A program made the position numbers and the translations under genes. The notes beneath the pieces are model-generated. The model did not search any database. It saw only the letters and a program-made list of their open reading frames with translations, and had not been told where the DNA came from. A stretch of 64,000 nt of DNA. Source: Streptomyces sp. NBC_01591 (GTDB lineage Bacteria > Actinomycetota > Actinomycetes > Streptomycetales > Streptomycetaceae). Location: NCBI RefSeq assembly GCF_035918155.1, contig NZ_CP109328.1, positions 62,001-126,000 of the forward strand, written 5' to 3'. Numbering within the stretch: the stretch's first letter is position 1; each line of letters starts with the position of its first letter. Below are positions 8,663-17,692 of this stretch, piece after piece.

Positions 8663-9526
8663 TCACTGGACTTGAAATCTTCCGATCGTGCCTCCGTTCG
8701 CCGGGAAGTACTTGGCGTGCGCGTACCAGACAGGGGCGAACGTGCAGGCCGTCCTGAACTTGTAGGCGTCCAGCTTGAACTTGGCACCATTCTTCTTGAA
8801 GTCGTTCCTCGTGAGCTCGACTCTCAGTGCCTGGCTGAGGTGGCGCTGGAGGATGGAGTCAAGCAGGTTGGTCGCCAGGGCCTGGGCCGCGCTGGTGTGG
8901 CCGTCCCGCAACGCGTCCACGACGTCCAGGGCGAAGCTACGGACATCCTGAAGGTCGGGGTGCCTAACCTCTTCCAGGGCATCCTCGCAGCTGTTGACGA
9001 TGCCATTCCAGCGCTGCCCGATGAGCCGTCTGCGGGCAGCGGCGTCGGGAGCCTCCAGGAGAACCTGAACCGTGCTTGGTCCGGGAACCCACATGAGCGG
9101 GATCCCCTCATCGACAAGGAGCGTCTCCATCTCGTCGAGCCTGGGCGCCAGCTCTCGCAGGTTCTCCGGGTAGATACTCCGGGCTGCTTCGGCCAGCGAG
9201 GAGAAGACCTGGTGCCAACGCGCGGTCTGGAAGGTCGCAGCTGTAAGCGGTGCGAGGGCCCGTGTGATCGCGTCGTTGAAACCAGTCAGGTCAACCATGT
9301 CGAAACGCATGGCCTCTACCGCGGCGGTGAGTTCCGAGGTTGGGATGGCCACACGTGGGACGGCAAGCCCGGCAACGAGCCTTGACAGATGACTCTGCTG
9401 CTCACGGTACGGATTGAGGATCGACTTGTAGAAGCCAGACAGGTCCGGCAGGACAATCCGGGAAAGGTCTATTCCTCCGAGCGTCTCGTCCTCCGGCTCC
9501 GGCTCCGGCTCACACTGCTTGTTCAT
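8663..9526 (-). pseudogene. Hypothetical protein truncated by IS3
   Basis: The frame starts at ATG 9526 with an acidic EPEPEPED stretch and runs 287 residues without recognisable motifs. It ends exactly at the IS3 border: its stop TGA is formed by the first bases of the IS3 terminal repeat (TGAGAC, minus strand). The native C-terminus has therefore been lost. The protein looks soluble and helical, with no membrane segments. I do not recognise the family. Confidence 0.6.
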
Positions 9527-9639
9527 GGCCGCATGCTCGCATATCGCAGACAGGGCAAGTCACCTATTTTCGGCAGCATCCAGAGCCCTGCCCTCGAACC
9601 ACAGACACGGCGTTCCAGTCGTCGAAGGTGCCGGTCATG

Positions 9640-9855
9640 TAGTGGCCGACGAGCCGGGACCTGCTGTCGGGCTCACCGGCACCGGCATCTTCATCAGCCT
9701 CACCTACGGATCCCTCATCGCCTCGTCCGACGGCCACGGCTTCACCTACTGGCTGTTCATCACCATGCTCGTCGCCTGCAACATCGGTGCCTTCTGTGTG
9801 ACTCTCTACGTCCTCGTCCGCGGCGCGGTCGGGCGCCGTCGAACCTGGGTGGATT
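9640..9855 (+). pseudogene. Membrane-protein fragment
   Basis: About 70 residues contain two hydrophobic segments, GTGIFISLTYGSLIASS and YWLFITMLVACNIGAFCVTL, followed by a basic end. The frame runs straight into the integrase fragment downstream, so this is a deletion fusion and not a gene. The parent protein is not identified. Confidence 0.35.
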
Positions 9856-9917
9856 CACTGCCCGAGTTCCTGGTCCCCACCGTGGTCACAGTCAAGGACC
9901 GCCAGGTCACCCAGATG

Positions 9918-10061
9918 CTGCCGTTCGACAAGGCTAAGATTTTTCCCTACGCCTACCGACACACCTACGCTCAGCGGCACGCTGACGCCGGCGTCGCTCC
10001 CGATGCTCTGCAGTCACTCATGGACCATCGTCAACTGACGACCACCCAGCAGTACTACCGG
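9918..10061 (+). pseudogene. Tn554-like integrase, catalytic fragment (left half of split gene)
   Basis: The segment reads LPFDKAKIFPYAYRHTYAQR and ends LTTTQQYYR. It contains the YRHTYAQRH box (HxxR) and the catalytic Tyr region of tyrosine recombinases associated with DUF6262 proteins. The gene then stops making sense at 10061 and resumes at 14652 with VGEKRKREAVERV, the normal continuation. Everything upstream of residue LPF has been lost to deletion. Confidence 0.75.
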
Positions 10062-10077
10062 AACTCTCAGGAATTGC
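10060..10077 (+). repeat. Left inverted repeat of nested element
   Basis: The sequence GGAACTCTCAGGAATTGC starts at the point where the integrase gene breaks. It aligns imperfectly with the reverse complement of 14615-14631 (GGAACTGTCCGAATGCC). It is a possible recombinase binding arm. Confidence 0.5.
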
Positions 10078-10218
10078 ATCAGACGGGCGAGAAACCGCAG
10101 GTCGCGAGGTCAGGGCGGGGCCTGACAAGGACTCCATCCTCCTGCAACTTGGCGTCCTGAGCTGGGAGTTTGGCGATCAGATCCCGTCTGATGCAGGATT
10201 TGCCCTCTGAAGGGGAGG

Positions 10219-11347
10219 GTGAAAGTGGGTCTACAGCGACGTGCCGACCTGGCGGGGGCGGCTCAACTGGAGCTGGTCTCCGGGGTGGCCCAGCTGCGTC
10301 CACAGGACGCGATGGTCGAGGCGATGGTGCGGGGCTGGAGGGCCCAACAGGCCGCTCGTGGGCTCCGCGAGGACACGGTCACCGCCCGGGAACGACTCGT
10401 ACGCCGGTTCCTGGAGTACACCAACGAATATCCGTGGGCCTGGGCTCCTGGCCATGTGGACGAGTGGTCACTGTGGCTGACCAGCGAGAAGCACCTCGCG
10501 CCGTCCACGATCCGCAGCTATCAGGGCAGTCTGCGCCTGTTCAGCGAGTTCTTGATCGACGGTCGTTACGGCTGGTCGGTGGCCTGCGAGGACGCCTTCG
10601 GCACTCACCCGGTGGCCATCTGCCACCGGGTGGAACACCATCGCCCACCTCAATGACTACGAGGGGCGCCCCGAGGCGAGGCCGTTCACCCGCGAGGAGA
10701 TCCAGCGCTTCCTCGACTACGCCGACGACCAGGTCGAACGGGCGGTCCGGGCCAAGCGCAAGGGAGCCCTCGCCGCCTACCGCGACGCCACCCTCTTCAA
10801 GGTCATCTACGGGTGGGGTCTGCGCCGGACCGAGACATCGAAGCTGGATGTGGTGGACTTCGGGCGGAACGCGAAGGCTCCGCAGTTCGGCCGGTACGGC
10901 ACACTCAACGTCCGCTACGGCAAAGCGAAGAAGGGTCAGCCACCGCGTCGTCGGAACGTGTTGTCGGTGATGGACTGGGCGGTGGATGCGGTCGCCGACT
11001 ACGTGGAGAACGTACGGCCGCGGTTCGGCTGCGAGGACCACCCCGCGTTGTGGGTGACCGAGAGGGGCGGCCGGGTCAAGCCGGCGGAGATCAATGCCCG
11101 GTTCGTCGCCTACCGCGACGCACTGAAGCTCCCGAAGGCGCTGACGGTCCACTCCGCTCGCCATTCTTACGTCACCCACCTCACGGAGGACGGGGTTGAC
11201 CGGCGGTTTCTGCAGCAGCAAGTCGGTCACGAGAATGACAGCTCTACCGCCATCTACACCCACGTCAGCGACGACTTCATGAACACGATGCTCCACAAGG
11301 CACTTGCTCCCGCGCTCGCCCCGATCCCCGCAGACAAGGACCGCTGA
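10219..11347 (+). pseudogene. Tyrosine recombinase (first gene of trio), one frameshift
   Basis: The GTG start at 10219 follows GGGAGG. Residues 1-140 form an N-terminal SAM-like core-binding domain (LAPSTIRSYQGSLRLFSEFL). Near 10625 the frame shifts by one base and continues at ARPFTREEIQRFLDYADDQV. The catalytic domain has R in YGWGLRRTETSKL, HSARHSYVTHL (HxxR) and GHENDSSTAIYTH with the final H and nucleophile Y, so all key residues exist. Removing one base in CCACCGGGTGG would give an intact enzyme of about 375 residues. Its stop overlaps the next start (TGATG). Confidence 0.8.
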
Positions 11348-11688
11348 TGGCCGCGAAGCTCGACTACCACTGGCACCTGCGCAAGGTCATGGCCGACCGT
11401 GGGCTCTTCTCCACCACCGACCTCATCCCGCTACTGGACAAACGGGGCATCACCCTGTCGTCCAGCCAGGTCTACCGGCTCGTCGTCGAGCGCCCCGAGC
11501 GGCTCAGCCTGAAGATCCTCATGGCCCTGCTCGACATCCTTAACTGCACCATGGACGACCTCATCGAGCCCGTCGCCGCAGCAGGTTCCGGACCAACTAC
11601 CCGGACAAGGAAGGCCGTTGGTGCCGAGACAGGTGTCGGTGACCTGCGACCCAAGCGAGCCCGCATCCGCGGTCTCGAGCGGCCGTGA
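11347..11688 (+). CDS. Cro/CI-type HTH protein (second gene of trio)
   Basis: This 113-residue protein starts with a small helix-turn-helix: LIPLLDKRGITLSSSQVYRL, then LSLKILMALLDILNCTMDDL. That is the pattern of short Cro/CI-like (HTH_26) regulators. The C-terminal 40 residues are basic and disordered-looking. It overlaps the recombinase stop by one base and the following gene by four (GTGA), so the three proteins are probably made in fixed proportion. It may regulate the operon or direct the recombinase. Confidence 0.75.
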   Translation: MAAKLDYHWHLRKVMADRGLFSTTDLIPLLDKRGITLSSSQVYRLVVERPERLSLKILMALLDILNCTMDDLIEPVAAAGSGPTTRTRKAVGAETGVGDLRPKRARIRGLERP

Positions 11689-14141
11689 CCACACCCGGGC
11701 TCCCCGATCGGGCCGTCTGCGACCCGATCGGGCTCATCGTGGACCTGGTCGCGGCCGTCGAACATCAGCTGGAGCCTGACCGGATCCGTGCCGTGGTCGC
11801 CAGCGTCGCGGGCGGCCGCTCGAAGTCACGCCGCCTCGCGGCACATCTCTCTGAGCATCCTCGCGTGCTGAACGACGGTCGCTCGCCGGCGCCCAGGGCC
11901 GTCGGCGACCTGCTCATCGCCCTGCGTGAGGCCGGGGCCCAGAGGGTCTCGCCGCCGTGTTGCGCCGAGTGCGGCAGGCAGATGCGAACTCTCCAGCGCC
12001 GCGGTCAGGACTGGTACTGCTGGAACTGCGGGCCGCAGCCCGAGCCATGTGCTGCCTGCGGAAACGCCCGCCGGGTCGCTTCACGCGACCGGGCCGGGCG
12101 GCCACGATGCGGCAAGTGCCCGGACACCGACGGACGTGACCCCATCGCAGTGATCGGCGCCCTGATCGCCGCGCTGGACCCGCAGGCCGGACGAGAGACG
12201 ATCGCCGACGCGGTCCGCCGATCGGCGCCTCGTCCCTCCTACCAGCAGAAACTCGCCTGGACCCTGGAATCCAACCCCGCTCTGTTGACCGGGGAAGGCC
12301 ACCTTGCACCCCACCGCGCGGTCCTCAAACTGATCGACCTGCTGCACGAGGCCGGCATCGCCGGGATCGTCCGGCCCTCCTGCCCCGGCTGCCACAGAGT
12401 CGTACGCATCGACAAGCCTCTGGACGGAAAGCGGGTCTGCCGCATGTGCATCTCCCACTCCCGCATCGAGGAGTGCTCGGGATGCGGAGCCCGCCGAGAG
12501 CCCGCCACCCGCGACGACCAAGGCCGGCCAGTGTGTCCGAACTGCCTGGTCAGTGCCCCGGCGAACCTGGAGACCTGCATCAACTGCGGCCGGCGAAAGG
12601 TCGTGAACACCCGCACACCGGACGGTCCGCTCTGCGCGAGCTGCCCCTCTTTGCCCACCGCGACTTGCAGCATCTGCGACGCGGAAAAGCCCTGCGGCAC
12701 CTCCCGCACCACGGGTCGGCCATGGTGCCTGGACTGCCAGCATCGCTCAGCGCCGTGCTCGGCCTGCGGCGGCGTCGCGGCGGTCGTCTCCGGCACTCTC
12801 GACCAGCCCCTTTGCACGGACTGCACCGCGCTTGAGGTCTGGCACACCTGTCCCACCTGCAGCGATCCCGACTACCCGCACCCCGGCCAGTGCGCTCGCT
12901 GTCTCATCAACCGGCGCCTCAACGAGCTCCTGGGCCCTCCATCCGATGCCCTCCACCCCGCTCTCGAAGTCCTGCGGAACAACATCGCCACCGCCGAGCA
13001 CCCCATCACCGCCAAGCGGTGGCTGAACAAGCCGTCCGTGTCTCCGGTTCTGGCCGACCTCGCGGCCAGCAGACGAGCCCTGACTCACGAGGCCCTCGAC
13101 GAGCTGCCCGACAGCCCACCTCTCGCTCACCTCCGCCAAGTCCTCGTCGGCGTCGGTGCACTGTCCGAGCGGGACGAGTACATGGTCCGCCTCGAACGCT
13201 TCCTCACCGGCCTTCTTGCATCACAGCAAGACCCCGAACAGCGCAAAGTCCTGCACCGGTACGCGATATGGCACCTGGTCCGGCGACTACGTCGACGCAG
13301 CAACAGCCGACCCCTGACCCCGCAGCAGTTCATGTCCGCGCGTCAACGAACCCACGCGGCCGTCGCCTTCCTGACCTGGCTGAAAGCTCACGACCTCGCC
13401 TTGGAGACCTGCCAGCAGGCCGACCTCGACCAGTGGCTCACCGACGACTCCGCCACCTACCGCCACACGGCCGGACACTTCATCCGCTGGGCTCGCACCA
13501 ACAAGCTCACCACCGTCCACGTCCCCGCCGTCCGCTGGCACGGCCCCACCCAGCCACTCGATGACGAGCATCGATGGAACGTCGCACGCCGACTCCTGCA
13601 CGACGACACCCTCAAACCAGAAGACCGCCTCGCAGGACTCCTTCTCCTCCTTTACGCCCAAGGACCGTCAGCGATCAGCCGGTTGACCACCGAGGACGTC
13701 GAGGCCAGCGCCCAGGAAGTACGTCTCCACCTTGGCGATGCCCCCGTCCGGTTGCCCGAGCCCGTCGCCGCACTGGCCCGCCTGGTTGCCGCGAACCGCA
13801 AGGGTCACGCCACCATCGGGGCCTTGACTCCGTCTCCATGGCTCTTCCCTGGCGGCCAGCCCGGACGGCCGATCAGCACCACACAGCTGACCCAGCGGCT
13901 GAACCAGCTCGGGATCCGGCCCAATCAGGCCCGCAGCACCGCGCTCTTCCAGCTCGCCACCGAGATCCCGGCCGGGATCCTCGCCCGCACGCTCGGCATC
14001 CACACCGATGTCGCTGTCGCCTGGCAACGTCTCTCCGCGGGCGACTGGGCCACCTACGCAGCCGAGATCAGCCACAGAACAAGTCGCCACGACCACGAAA
14101 TCGCGTCCGGCGACCGGTGCCGCGACTCACGACACGAATGA
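11685..14141 (+). CDS. Zinc-ribbon tyrosine-recombinase-like protein (third gene of trio)
   Basis: This 818-residue protein starts at GTG 11685. Residues about 85-410 hold an unusually dense series of CxxC pairs (CCAECG, CWNCG, CAACG, CGKC, CPGC, CRMC, CSGCG, CPNC, CINCG, CASC, CSIC, CLDC, CSACG, CTDC, CPTC, CARC), predicting several zinc ribbons. Residues about 490-800 resemble a core-binding plus catalytic tyrosine-recombinase fold (FLTWLKAHDLALETCQQADL, LLLLYAQGPSAISRLTTEDV). The usual catalytic Arg, HxxR and Tyr are not at the expected positions; the last box reads LGIHTDVAVAWQRL. It is probably a DNA-binding structural partner of the first recombinase. Confidence 0.75.
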   Translation: MTTPGLPDRAVCDPIGLIVDLVAAVEHQLEPDRIRAVVASVAGGRSKSRRLAAHLSEHPRVLNDGRSPAPRAVGDLLIALREAGAQRVSPPCCAECGRQMRTLQRRGQDWYCWNCGPQPEPCAACGNARRVASRDRAGRPRCGKCPDTDGRDPIAVIGALIAALDPQAGRETIADAVRRSAPRPSYQQKLAWTLESNPALLTGEGHLAPHRAVLKLIDLLHEAGIAGIVRPSCPGCHRVVRIDKPLDGKRVCRMCISHSRIEECSGCGARREPATRDDQGRPVCPNCLVSAPANLETCINCGRRKVVNTRTPDGPLCASCPSLPTATCSICDAEKPCGTSRTTGRPWCLDCQHRSAPCSACGGVAAVVSGTLDQPLCTDCTALEVWHTCPTCSDPDYPHPGQCARCLINRRLNELLGPPSDALHPALEVLRNNIATAEHPITAKRWLNKPSVSPVLADLAASRRALTHEALDELPDSPPLAHLRQVLVGVGALSERDEYMVRLERFLTGLLASQQDPEQRKVLHRYAIWHLVRRLRRRSNSRPLTPQQFMSARQRTHAAVAFLTWLKAHDLALETCQQADLDQWLTDDSATYRHTAGHFIRWARTNKLTTVHVPAVRWHGPTQPLDDEHRWNVARRLLHDDTLKPEDRLAGLLLLLYAQGPSAISRLTTEDVEASAQEVRLHLGDAPVRLPEPVAALARLVAANRKGHATIGALTPSPWLFPGGQPGRPISTTQLTQRLNQLGIRPNQARSTALFQLATEIPAGILARTLGIHTDVAVAWQRLSAGDWATYAAEISHRTSRHDHEIASGDRCRDSRHE

Positions 14142-14147
14142 GATCCA

Positions 14148-14573
14148 ATGCGAACCTATCGCTACAAAGTGCAGAAGAGTGGCTTCGGACTGTTTCTCGG
14201 GATCGCAGCCGAAGCCATCCGGCTGACGGTCCCGCCAACTGCCGGCGCCCCCGTCAGCGACCGGGTCTGGCTAGACGCTTCCGAGGTCAACAACGCCTAC
14301 TACGGCAGTCGGCTGACACTCACCGAGAGTGAAGTCGCCACGCTGCGAGTCGGCCTGGGCAAGGTCTCTGGCGACATCGAACTCGTCGAAAGCAGCCCTT
14401 ACATACTGATCGCAGTCCGAGCACTGGAGATCTTCGAGGTCGATTACGCAGAGGTGGCCCTCGCGCCGGCGATCGCCAGGTGGGCCGAAGCGGAGTTCTC
14501 TCTGGCACCCCGCCGCTGCCACGCCACTCGCGACAGCGCTACCGGCGAGTTCACGTTGGACTGTGATGAGTGA
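14148..14573 (+). CDS. Hypothetical protein (141 aa) at the end of the nested element
   Basis: The frame starts at ATG 14148, six bases after the upstream stop. It encodes a soluble alpha/beta-looking protein beginning MRTYRYKVQKSGFGLFLGIA. No motif is recognised. It lies on the same strand as the trio and inside the element's borders, so it is either a fourth element gene or cargo. Confidence 0.6.
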   Translation: MRTYRYKVQKSGFGLFLGIAAEAIRLTVPPTAGAPVSDRVWLDASEVNNAYYGSRLTLTESEVATLRVGLGKVSGDIELVESSPYILIAVRALEIFEVDYAEVALAPAIARWAEAEFSLAPRRCHATRDSATGEFTLDCDE

Positions 14574-14614
14574 CCTACATGGCCAATGGTGTCATCGGGT
14601 GCGATCACGCCCAA

Positions 14615-14631
14615 GGCATTCGGACAGTTCC
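14615..14631 (-). repeat. Right inverted repeat of nested element
   Basis: On the minus strand this reads GGAACTGTCCGAATGCC, related to the left repeat at 10060-10077. It lies 20 bp inside the point at 14652 where the integrase gene resumes, so the ends are asymmetric. Confidence 0.5.
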
Positions 14632-14651
14632 AATACCCGACGTCACCATTA

Positions 14652-15194
14652 GTCGGCGAGAAGCGCAAGCGTGAGGCGGTGGAACGGGTCACCTCAATGC
14701 AGTTCGACCGGAACGGCAACCGTGTCTGGCGCAAGGCACAGGCCCTGCTCGACTCCGAGCATGCCCGCCGGGCCATCGGGGAGGTCCAGGTCCCTTATGG
14801 GCTCTGCACCGAACCCACCAACGTCCAGGCCGGTGGCCACGACTGCCCCGTCCGATTCCGCTGCGTCGGCTGCGACCACTACCGCACCGACGTCTCCTAC
14901 CTTCCCGACCTGGAGGCATACCTCGCCGATCTCCTCCGCGGCCGCGAACGCCTCGCCGCATTCGCAGCCGATTCCTGGGCAAAGGACGAGGCCATGCCTT
15001 CCGACGAGGAGATCACGCGGGTCCGCCGCCTGATCAAACGCGTTCGGGAGGACCTGGGCGACCTCACCGAGGAGGACCAGATTCAGATCAAGGAAGCCGT
15101 CACTGTGGTCCGCCGCACCCGTCGCGTCGTCTCACTCGGCCTGCCCCGCGTTGGACCACCCGAGGGCCTCCGTCCCGAAAGGCCCGCAGGATGA
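14652..15194 (+). pseudogene. Tn554-like integrase, C-terminal part (right half of split gene)
   Basis: The frame resumes with VGEKRKREAVERVTSMQFDR and contains a Cys/His cluster (GGHDCPVRFRCVGCDH) and YRTDVSYLPDLEAYLADLLR. This is the standard zinc-binding C-terminus of integrases that pair with DUF6262 proteins. It is the direct continuation of the fragment ending at 10061. Its stop overlaps the DUF6262 start by four bases (ATGA), confirming the original operon. Confidence 0.75.
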
Positions 15195-15709
15195 CCAATC
15201 CCATGATCGATGGAAAACGCGCAGACTCGGCCCGCCGCCGCGAACGCGTCCTCAAAGCCATCGACACCGCCGCCAAGAACGGCGGAGACATCACCGTTTC
15301 CGGTCTCGCCAGAGCCGCCCGAGTCGATCGCACCTTCCTCTATCGCCACCGCGACCTACTCGAACGCGTCCATGCCGCCGCCAACACCCCTGTCAATGAG
15401 GGGCGAATCGCCGCGGTCAGCCGGGCTTCGCTCCAGGCTGACCTCACAAACGCGCTCGACCGTAACAAGCGCCTTGCGGCACGAGTCCGACATCTAGAGA
15501 GCCGGTTGTCCTCCCAACTCGGAGAGGCCATCTGGGCCGAATCCGGCCTCGGCACCCCGGTCGACATCGACCGGCTCCAACACCGCATCGCCCTCCTCGA
15601 ACAAGAGCTCGCCACCAAGCAGGGCGAACTTGAAGAACGAACAGAAGAGTTGGATGCCTCGCGGGCGGCCAACCGGGAGTTGACCCGATCCCTAAATTAC
15701 CGGCCTTGA
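15191..15709 (+). CDS. DUF6262 / TnpC-like accessory protein
   Basis: This 172-residue protein has an N-terminal HTH (AIDTAAKNGGDITVSGLARA, then VDRTFLYRHRDLL) and a long C-terminal coiled coil ending ELEERTEELDASRAANRELT. This is the pattern of the small third protein (TnpC/DUF6262) of Tn554-like transposons, which influences orientation and efficiency of transposition. It is coupled to the integrase upstream. It is intact although its partner gene is split. Confidence 0.8.
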   Translation: MTNPMIDGKRADSARRRERVLKAIDTAAKNGGDITVSGLARAARVDRTFLYRHRDLLERVHAAANTPVNEGRIAAVSRASLQADLTNALDRNKRLAARVRHLESRLSSQLGEAIWAESGLGTPVDIDRLQHRIALLEQELATKQGELEERTEELDASRAANRELTRSLNYRP

Positions 15710-15752
15710 TCACGACCGGCCACTGTCTGAACTGAGCCAGTCAGACCATCCG

Positions 15753-15791
15753 CCCCGGTTCTCGGCGTCCTGCGTCTGTCGAGAACCGGGG
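15753..15791 (+). terminator. Terminator hairpin after the DUF6262 gene
   Basis: CCCCGGTTCTCG (15753-15764) pairs perfectly with CGAGAACCGGGG (15780-15791): a 12-bp stem with a 15-nt loop, 44 bp after the stop codon. Confidence 0.75.
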
Positions 15792-15887
15792 CACGTTACC
15801 CGATCGGTAGCCTCCGATGCCGCAGCCGGCGCCTCCATCTCCAGGTCGGGGGCATATGGCTAATACTCCAGCCGTAGATCGTGATCT

Positions 15888-17176
15888 TCATGCCTGAGTG
15901 GCTTGTCGACGGTAGTGGCTGGCCTGGGATCGGGCCTGGTGGCGGCGCCGCCAGTCGGACCAACCGAGCCGGTGGGCGGCATCGTGGACGGGTCGGACAA
16001 CGAGTGTGATGAACAGGCGCTGGATCTCGTTGCAGGTGAGCGGAATGAGGGCATCGGGTGCGGGGCGGGTGTGCTCGTCTGCGCGTACGACGGCGAGGAA
16101 GGCGTGCGCGAGCATGGCGAGGGTGACCCAGCGGGACCAGGAGGCATAGCGGCGGACCTGGTGCTCGTCGAGCGCGGCCAGGCCCTTGCCCGACTGGAAG
16201 AACTCCTCCACCCGCCATCTTGATCCAGCGACTCTGACCAGCACGGTCAGCGGCACGGGTGCGCGCGAGTAGCAGCGGTAGTAGGCGAGTTCGCCGGTGC
16301 TGCGGTTACGGCGGATCAGCAGCTGACGACTCCCGGGTCGGGGGTCGGCGAGGTCGATGACTGCCCAGTCGTAGAAACGGTGGCCCTTGGCCCCGGCCCC
16401 TGTGGAGAGCTTCTGCCAGGCCCGCTTGGGCACCTTCTTGGCCAGGGTGTCCGCGCGGAACTTCCCGGCGCCGGTGGTGACTTCGTGCGAGCAGGCCACC
16501 GCGAGGACGTAGCCGGTGCCGCGTTCCTCCAGTGCGGTTCGCAGCCTGGGGTTGCCGCCGTAGACCTCGTCGCCGGCGACCCATGCGGCCTGGTGGCCGG
16601 CGTCCAGGAACCGGGCAACCATACGAGTGGCCAGTTCCGGCTTGGTGGCGAAGGCGGTGTCCTGGTCGAGTCCGGCATCCCGGCAGCGGTCAGGGTCGGA
16701 GGTCCATGAACGCGGGACGTACAGTTCCCGGTCCACTGCCGCGTGCCCGCGCCGGCCGGCGTAGACCAGGTAGACGGCGACCTGGCATTTTCGATCCTGC
16801 CCGCGGTGCCGGTGTACTGGCGCTGAACGCCGACCGTGCCGGTGCCCTTCTTCACGTCCCCGGTCTCGTCGACCACCAGTACCGCCTGGTCGTCGTGCAG
16901 GTGGTCCACCACGTAGTCACACACATCGTCGCGGACCCGGTCGGCGTCCCACTTGGCCCGCCCCAGCAGATGCTGCATGCCGTCCGGGGTCCTCTCCCCG
17001 GCCCATTCGGCGATGGTCCAGCAGTTCTTGCGCGGCAGGTCCGACAGCAGTCCGAGCACCAACTTCCGGACCCGGAACCGAGGTTCGACCCGTGTGAACC
17101 GTCCCGCTATCCGGCTCATCAGGCCCTCGAACGCCTCCTGCCAGCGGGCAGGGTCTACGCTGTGACCTGCGGCCAC
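15888..17176 (-). pseudogene. IS701-family transposase, one frameshift
   Basis: The N-terminal part (WQEAFEGLMSRIAGRFTRVE, then LVVDETGDVKKGTGTVGVQR) carries the first catalytic D. Near 16785 one base is missing, and the sequence continues in another frame at VDRELYVPRSW. That part has the second D in WVAGDEVYGGNPRL and the E in WRVEEFFQSGKGLAALDEHQ. The three acidic residues therefore survive but are split over two frames. GTG 17176 is the likely start. The stop lies only 24 bp from the element end. Confidence 0.8.
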
Positions 17177-17286
17177 CGCGTGATCGTTTGTCTTCACACA
17201 CCGATGATCAACGGGTGGCCGCACCCGTCTCCACAGCGCGTCGGGGTCGCGCAGCGCCCGCCCGCCGTCCTGTGTCAGGAGGACAT

Positions 17287-17692
17287 GTGCAACGTGGCGA
17301 AGTCTGGTGGGTGGAGTTCGACGAGCGGCGGCCGGTCGTGCTGCTGTCGGGAGACGACGCGTCCGGGATCCGGGTGATGCAGGTCGTCGCTCGGGCGGGT
17401 GTCGACATCACCGATCTGGGCGTCGAAGTGGCAGTAGGCGCCGTGGAAGGACTGCCCTTTGAAGGCGTGCTTCGGTTCGCGTTCCCGCGTCCGGGGCTTT
17501 ACCCCTTGCACGTGGCTGACCACCGTGTCCCGGGACGACCTGATCGAGCGGGCGGGCGCCCTGTCCTCCGCGAAACTCAGCGAGATTGAGAACGCCCTCC
17601 GTCTCGGTGAGCAGGCGAAGGAGTGGACCCCGGCGACGACCGCGAAGCTCAGCGAGATAAGGAACGCCCTCCGTCTCGGTGGACTCGGGTAG
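17287..17692 (+). pseudogene. PemK/MazF-like toxin, frameshifted passenger gene of IS701
   Basis: GTG 17287 follows AGGAGG by four bases. The product begins VQRGEVWWVEFDERRPVVLL, the classic MazF/PemK N-terminus (RGEVWWV), and continues through VMQVVARAGVDITDL. Around 17500 the frame shifts by one base, and TWLTTVSRDDLIERAGALS continues the fold. MazF proteins are sequence-specific mRNA endonucleases. No antitoxin gene is visible beside it. The C-terminus holds a duplicated motif AKLSEIxNALRLG. Confidence 0.65.
17570..17681 (+). repeat. 40-bp direct repeat in the MazF-like gene
   Basis: Two near-identical 40-bp units (17570-17609 and 17642-17681) begin GCGAAACTCAGCGAGATTG and GCGAAGCTCAGCGAGATAA. 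They encode the duplicated C-terminal motif of the MazF-like protein. Confidence 0.8.

Larger units (their letters stand above)
7184..8665 (+). mobile_element. IS3-family insertion sequence, complete
   Basis: This 1482-bp element has two overlapping frames. Its ends begin TGAGAC: TGAGACATCCCGT at 7184, and the complement of TGAGACGGTCGTGAC at 8651-8665. The TG...CA ends are typical for IS3. No 3-bp duplication is seen (GGG against CTG). At the right it interrupts the hypothetical gene at 8663-9526. Confidence 0.8.
10061..14651 (+). mobile_element. Nested recombinase element inserted in the integrase gene
   Basis: About 4.59 kb separates the two halves of the Tn554-like integrase gene (codon ...YYR at 10059-10061, VGEK... 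at 14652). It carries four same-strand genes, three of them translationally coupled: tyrosine recombinase, HTH protein, zinc-ribbon recombinase-like protein and a small unknown. Related inverted sequences begin GGAACT at both ends (10060-10077 and 14615-14631). No target duplication is evident, as expected for tyrosine-recombinase insertion. The exact ends are inferred from the split gene. Confidence 0.7.

Noticed and set aside
10541..11296. Long minus-strand frame opposite the first recombinase
   Set aside because: The coding signal (HSARH and GH...Y motifs) is on the plus strand. The antisense frame has no recognisable domain.
17570..17681. Possible CRISPR-like direct repeats
   Set aside because: There are only two 40-bp units, in frame within the MazF-like coding sequence, with no spacer array or cas genes.
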